64,000 bases of DNA from NCBI GenBank assembly GCA_948607205.1, contig CAPERS010000005.1, forward strand, positions 11,919 to 75,918, in the 5' to 3' direction. Every line of letters begins with the position of its first letter. Position 1 is the first letter of the stretch. A model generated the notes under the pieces. The model was not told where the DNA came from. It did no database searches and worked only from the letters and a program-made list of their open reading frames with translations. Of the stretch, positions 61,086-64,000 are shown piece after piece. Source of the DNA: an uncultured Eubacteriales bacterium. GTDB taxonomy: Bacteria > Bacillota > Clostridia > Christensenellales > UBA1242. The position numbers were made by a program, and so were the translations under genes.

Positions 61086-61866
61086 ATTTTAACCTAAAAA
61101 TGACACCTGGTTTTTGAGTTGCAACATCAATTTTGAAATCCATTCCCTCGAACATGCCATGTTTTGAAAGGATTGCACAGATTTCTTCATATGCAAGTTC
61201 TGGGGTGTTGTTCTCTTCACTTAAGTGAGAAAGAACAATTTGCCTTGTTCCGCTTTCAATGAGTCGTTCGATTGCACTTGCTGAGTCGATATTGGATAGG
61301 TGTCCGTTTGCGCCGTCAATTCGCCTTTTCAGCGAAAGTGGATATCGGTCGTTATTATATAACCTTTGCCTATCGTAGTTTGCTTCAATATAAACAAGTT
61401 GACTTCCTTTCACACTTTCAATGATTTTGTCATTGGTGTGACCGAGGTCGGTGAGTAATGAAACTTTTTGATTGTCTTTTTCGATTGTATAGCCGAAACA
61501 TTTAACGTCATGTGGCACTTCAAAAGGTCTGACAATAAGTTCTTTAAATTCAAAGTCGCCTGTGAAGATTTTTCTGTTTTCAGACTTGACATTTTTGAGT
61601 TGGTCGTCAAGACCTACCCAAACGTCATTATGTGCAAAGATTGGCTTGTTATATTTTTTTGAAAAAACATCAATACCTTTGATGTGGTCGCTGTGTTCAT
61701 GTGTGACAAGTATGCCATCAATCTGGTCAGGTGAAACACCTAAAAGAGAAAGCCTTTTGATTGATTCTTGACATGACAAACCCATATCCACCAATATTTT
61801 GGTGTTTTCATTTTCTATGTAGGTTAAGTTGCCTTTGCTTCCCGAAGCAAGATTTATCACGCGCAT
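61084..61866 (-). CDS. walJ: WalJ/YycJ metallo-beta-lactamase-fold hydrolase, predicted leaderless
   Basis: A 260-residue MBL-fold protein. LASGSKGNLTYIENENTKIL (N-terminus), VTHEHSDHIKGID (the metal-binding HxHxDH, about residues 57-69), VSLLTDLGHTND and IVLSHLSEENN match YycJ/WalJ, which lies in the walRK operon near oriC in B. subtilis and has been linked to coordination of cell division with replication. The walRK genes are not in this window. No ribosome site; TATAAT with TGA before it ends 6 nt before the ATG, predicting a leaderless mRNA. Confidence 0.9.
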   Translation of the reverse strand: MRVINLASGSKGNLTYIENENTKILVDMGLSCQESIKRLSLLGVSPDQIDGILVTHEHSDHIKGIDVFSKKYNKPIFAHNDVWVGLDDQLKNVKSENRKIFTGDFEFKELIVRPFEVPHDVKCFGYTIEKDNQKVSLLTDLGHTNDKIIESVKGSQLVYIEANYDRQRLYNNDRYPLSLKRRIDGANGHLSNIDSASAIERLIESGTRQIVLSHLSEENNTPELAYEEICAILSKHGMFEGMDFKIDVATQKPGVIFRLK

Positions 61867-61872
61867 ATTTTG

Positions 61873-61901
61873 ATTATATCATAACTATTTCAAAATTTAA
61901 A
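61873..61901 (-). promoter_or_regulatory. Extended -10 promoter giving a leaderless walJ mRNA
   Basis: TTTAAA (61896-61901), 17 bp, TATAAT (61873-61878) preceded by TGA; 6 nt to the ATG. Confidence 0.65.
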
Positions 61902-61950
61902 GTAAAACATTTAAAATTTGTTATATTTTTAAAAAGTGCATAATGCCAAC

Positions 61951-61979
61951 AAAAAAAGAGATGAGTCTGTCATCTCTTA
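61951..61979 (-). terminator. Terminator of metG
   Basis: AAGAGATGA-CAGAC-TCATCTCTTTTTTT read leftward, just after the metG stop codon. Confidence 0.9.
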
Positions 61980-61987
61980 ATAATCGC

Positions 61988-63571
61988 TTATTGCGCCATA
62001 ATGCGTGCAAGCTTTTCAAACTCTGCATTAATGTCAAGTCGAGGGAAGAGAATTGCGATAGGGAGAACTTCTTTGCCTTCTTCCACGCCATTAAAGCTGT
62101 CAAGGTTTGCAAAAACTGCTTTCTTATCAATATTGAGTGCATCCAAAACTTTGCCAGAACATTCTGGAAGGAATGAAGCAAGAAGGGCAGTTCCAATTCT
62201 GATTGACTCCAAAAGATTTGTAAGCACAATCGCAAGACGCTCTTTGCCATTCTCATCTTTGGCAATCGTCCAAGGCTCAACTTTTTGGATATAAGTGTTT
62301 GCAAGGCTGAAAATGTTAAAGATTGAAATGAGCGCTTTTGTCACGTCAAAGTCTTTCATAACTTTGAAAACATTTTGTGCTTCTTTTATAACGTTTGCTT
62401 GAAGTTCAATGTCATCGATTTCTTTTGCCTCATAGTGTTTTGGCACAACTGAGCCAAAATATTTTTTAAGCATGCTGAATGTTCTTGAAACGAGGTTGCC
62501 GAAATTGTTGACAAGATCGCTGTTAAAACGATTAAAGAAAATTTCAGTTGTATAGTTTCCGTCCGAGCCAAAAGGAATTTCACGAAGAAGAATATATCTG
62601 ACTGCGTCTGCTGAATATTCAGGAACAAGAATGCGAGGGTCAAGGCATTCAACTGAGCCAGTTGTTTTGCTCTTTGAAAGTTTATCTCCACCCAAAAGCA
62701 TCCAGCCGTGAGCAAAGATTCTTTCAGGAAGTGGAAGATCAAGCGCCATGAGAAAGGCTGGCCAAATGATTGCGTGGAATCTGACAATCTCTTTTCCAAC
62801 CATGTGAACATTTGCAGGCCAGAACTTTTTGAAAAGACTGTCGTCCTCTGAATTGTATCCAAGCGCGTTGATATAGTTTGTCAGCGCGTCAATCCAAACA
62901 TAAATGGTGTGTTTTGGGTCAAAGTCGACAGGAATTCCCCATTTCACAGAAGTTCTTGAAACGCAAAGGTCAGAAAGTCCTGGTTTGAGGAAATTGTTGA
63001 CCATTTCATTGACTCTTGATTGAGGTTGCAAAAATTCAGGACGCTCTTTGTATAAAGCCAAAAGTTTGTCTGTGAAAGCAGAAAGTTTGAAGAAATACGC
63101 CTCTTCCTTTTGTGGAACAACTTCGCGGTTGCAATCAGGACATTTTCCGTCAACCAACTGGCTTTCAGTCCAGAAAGATTCGCATGGTGTGCAGTAAAGC
63201 CCTTCATACTCACTCTTGTAGATGTAGCCTTTGTCATAAAGAGTCTTAAAAATCTTTTGCACGCTCTTTTCGTGATAAGAGTCAGTTGTTCTGATAAACT
63301 TGTCATAGCTTATTCCAAGCATAGCCCAAAGCGCTTTTGCATCAGCAATCATTTCGTCAAGATATTCCTTTTCACCCTTTCCTTGCTTAGAAGCAGATTG
63401 TGAGATTTTTTGACCATGCTCGTCAGTTCCAGTCAGGAAAAAGACATCCTTTCCTTGAAAGCGATTGAACCTTGCAATTGCATCACAAATGACAGTGGTG
63501 TAGCAGTTGCCAAGAGTGAACTTGTTGCTTGGATAATAAATAGGTGTGGTGATATAAAATTTGTCGTTCAT
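61988..63571 (-). CDS. metG: Methionyl-tRNA synthetase
   Basis: A 527-residue class I synthetase that charges tRNA-Met. The HIGH-like motif region is TPIYYPSNKFTLGNCYTTV (about residues 9-27), the zinc knuckle CTPCESFW...CPDCNREV has four Cys (about 125-150), and the KMSKS motif is DKLSKSKT (about 297-304). The helical anticodon-binding domain follows. It ends at about residue 527 without the C-terminal EMAP-like tRNA-binding domain of the longer B. subtilis enzyme. The P-x-NxxLGN form lacks His at the second HIGH position. GGAG precedes the ATG by 8 nt. Confidence 0.96.
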   Translation of the reverse strand: MNDKFYITTPIYYPSNKFTLGNCYTTVICDAIARFNRFQGKDVFFLTGTDEHGQKISQSASKQGKGEKEYLDEMIADAKALWAMLGISYDKFIRTTDSYHEKSVQKIFKTLYDKGYIYKSEYEGLYCTPCESFWTESQLVDGKCPDCNREVVPQKEEAYFFKLSAFTDKLLALYKERPEFLQPQSRVNEMVNNFLKPGLSDLCVSRTSVKWGIPVDFDPKHTIYVWIDALTNYINALGYNSEDDSLFKKFWPANVHMVGKEIVRFHAIIWPAFLMALDLPLPERIFAHGWMLLGGDKLSKSKTTGSVECLDPRILVPEYSADAVRYILLREIPFGSDGNYTTEIFFNRFNSDLVNNFGNLVSRTFSMLKKYFGSVVPKHYEAKEIDDIELQANVIKEAQNVFKVMKDFDVTKALISIFNIFSLANTYIQKVEPWTIAKDENGKERLAIVLTNLLESIRIGTALLASFLPECSGKVLDALNIDKKAVFANLDSFNGVEEGKEVLPIAILFPRLDINAEFEKLARIMAQ

Positions 63572-63711
63572 AGTTGTTTCTCCATTTCAAAAAGAATGTT
63601 AGCACAACTGATATTGAAAAGTCAAGTTAATTTGTTTAAAGATAATATGATAAATAAATTTGCTAAAAACGCAAAAAAAATCCGCCGATTAAACCAGTAG
63701 ATTTTTTTTAT

Positions 63712-63936
63712 TTATAGTTTATCAAACAAATCATCATAGTCGCAATCAAAATATTTAACCATGCGCAAGATATGTTCCATTTTTGGTTGACTTGTGCCAT
63801 TTATCCAATTTGAGATAGATTTTTGGCTACAACCAATTTCTTTTGCAATTTCTCGTTGATTCTTTTCAGAAAAATCAATCATCTTTTTCAAATTGTCGCC
63901 AAAAACACTTTTAAAATCTTTTCTTAATTCTTTCAT
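63712..63936 (-). CDS. Xre-family regulator 3
   Basis: A 74-residue Cro/C1-type helix-turn-helix protein: FGDNLKKMIDFSEKNQREIA, then IGCSQKSISNWINGTSQPKM and MVKYFDCDYDDLFDK. Single domain; likely a small dimeric repressor. AGAGGAAAT lies just before the ATG. Its upstream region continues beyond the window, so its control and neighbours are not visible. Confidence 0.9.
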   Translation of the reverse strand: MKELRKDFKSVFGDNLKKMIDFSEKNQREIAKEIGCSQKSISNWINGTSQPKMEHILRMVKYFDCDYDDLFDKL

Positions 63937-64000
63937 ATTTCCTCTTAATCTTGCACAAGTTCTTCAAAAGTGCAGTTTAAAACAACAGTCAACTTATAAA

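Noticed and set aside
62386..62862. 158-codon minus-strand frame
   Set aside because: Same strand as metG but in another frame, entirely inside the metG catalytic region.

Overview
The window looks like chromosome from a low-GC, endospore-forming, monoderm bacterium of the Clostridia type (Bacillota). The support is a full-length SpoIIE, a CwlD-like amidase, DegV, WalJ/YycJ, SIMPL and Xre-family genes, strong AGGAGG ribosome-binding sites, and A/T-rich intergenic DNA full of U-run terminators. A gut Christensenellales-like lineage would fit the style of the lipoproteins, but that is inference. A helically phased array of DnaA boxes at the left edge, with spoIIE, tilS, the replicative helicase, metG and walJ nearby (all origin-proximal in B. 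subtilis), suggests that the window starts at or beside oriC.

Layout. 0-0.2 kb: DnaA-box array. 0.2-3.1 kb: a leftward salvage-like operon (P-loop kinase-like protein, PnuC, HD hydrolase) and a HAD-like gene. 3.2-5.6 kb: a leftward accessory cassette (DUF4417, HNH protein, small toxin-domain-like protein, zinc-ribbon protein). 5.7-9.5 kb: amidase, guanylate kinase and spoIIE, rightward. 10-11.3 kb: tilS. 11.5-16.6 kb: an inverted duplication of a Pro/Glu-rich anchored-protein gene bracketing tRNA-Ile, a tRNA relic, an SDR gene, degV and a SIMPL gene. 16.6-17.4 kb: two gene relics and the first block of a palindromic repeat family. 17.4-25 kb: typA, a small membrane protein, the second repeat block, dnaB, two exported proteins and gltX. 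25-29.4 kb: an MGMT-family gene, a sigma-like regulator, gpmI and a ttcA-like gene. 29.4-29.8 kb: extremely A/T-rich DNA. 29.9-49 kb: one gene for a lipoprotein of about 6,340 residues with GLUG repeats. 49.2-50.9 kb: radC and two divergent paralogous winged-helix/membrane proteins. 50.9-58.4 kb: uvrB and uvrA, divergent and separated by a regulatory/hypothetical island. 58.5-63.6 kb: an unknown 798-residue protein, walJ and metG; an Xre regulator follows at the right edge.

How it works together. Most genes are housekeeping: translation (gltX, metG, tilS, ttcA-like, typA), replication and repair (dnaB, uvrA, uvrB, radC, MGMT), glycolysis (gpmI) and sporulation. Three regulatory themes recur. 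First, seven genes, including uvrA, uvrB and the MGMT gene, have a sigma-A-type promoter ending 5-7 nt before the ATG and no usable ribosome-binding site, so they are predicted to be leaderless. Second, a C9 tract lies inside the spacer of one strong promoter and a related C6 tract lies upstream of the SDR gene, which suggests phase variation. Third, 7-mer Spo0A-box matches sit next to the duplicated surface-protein genes, the giant lipoprotein and radC.

The least explained features are the short palindrome repeats around typA and dnaB, the giant lipoprotein and the four-gene DUF4417 cassette. All assignments come from reading the sequence; no database search, fold prediction or statistics were run.
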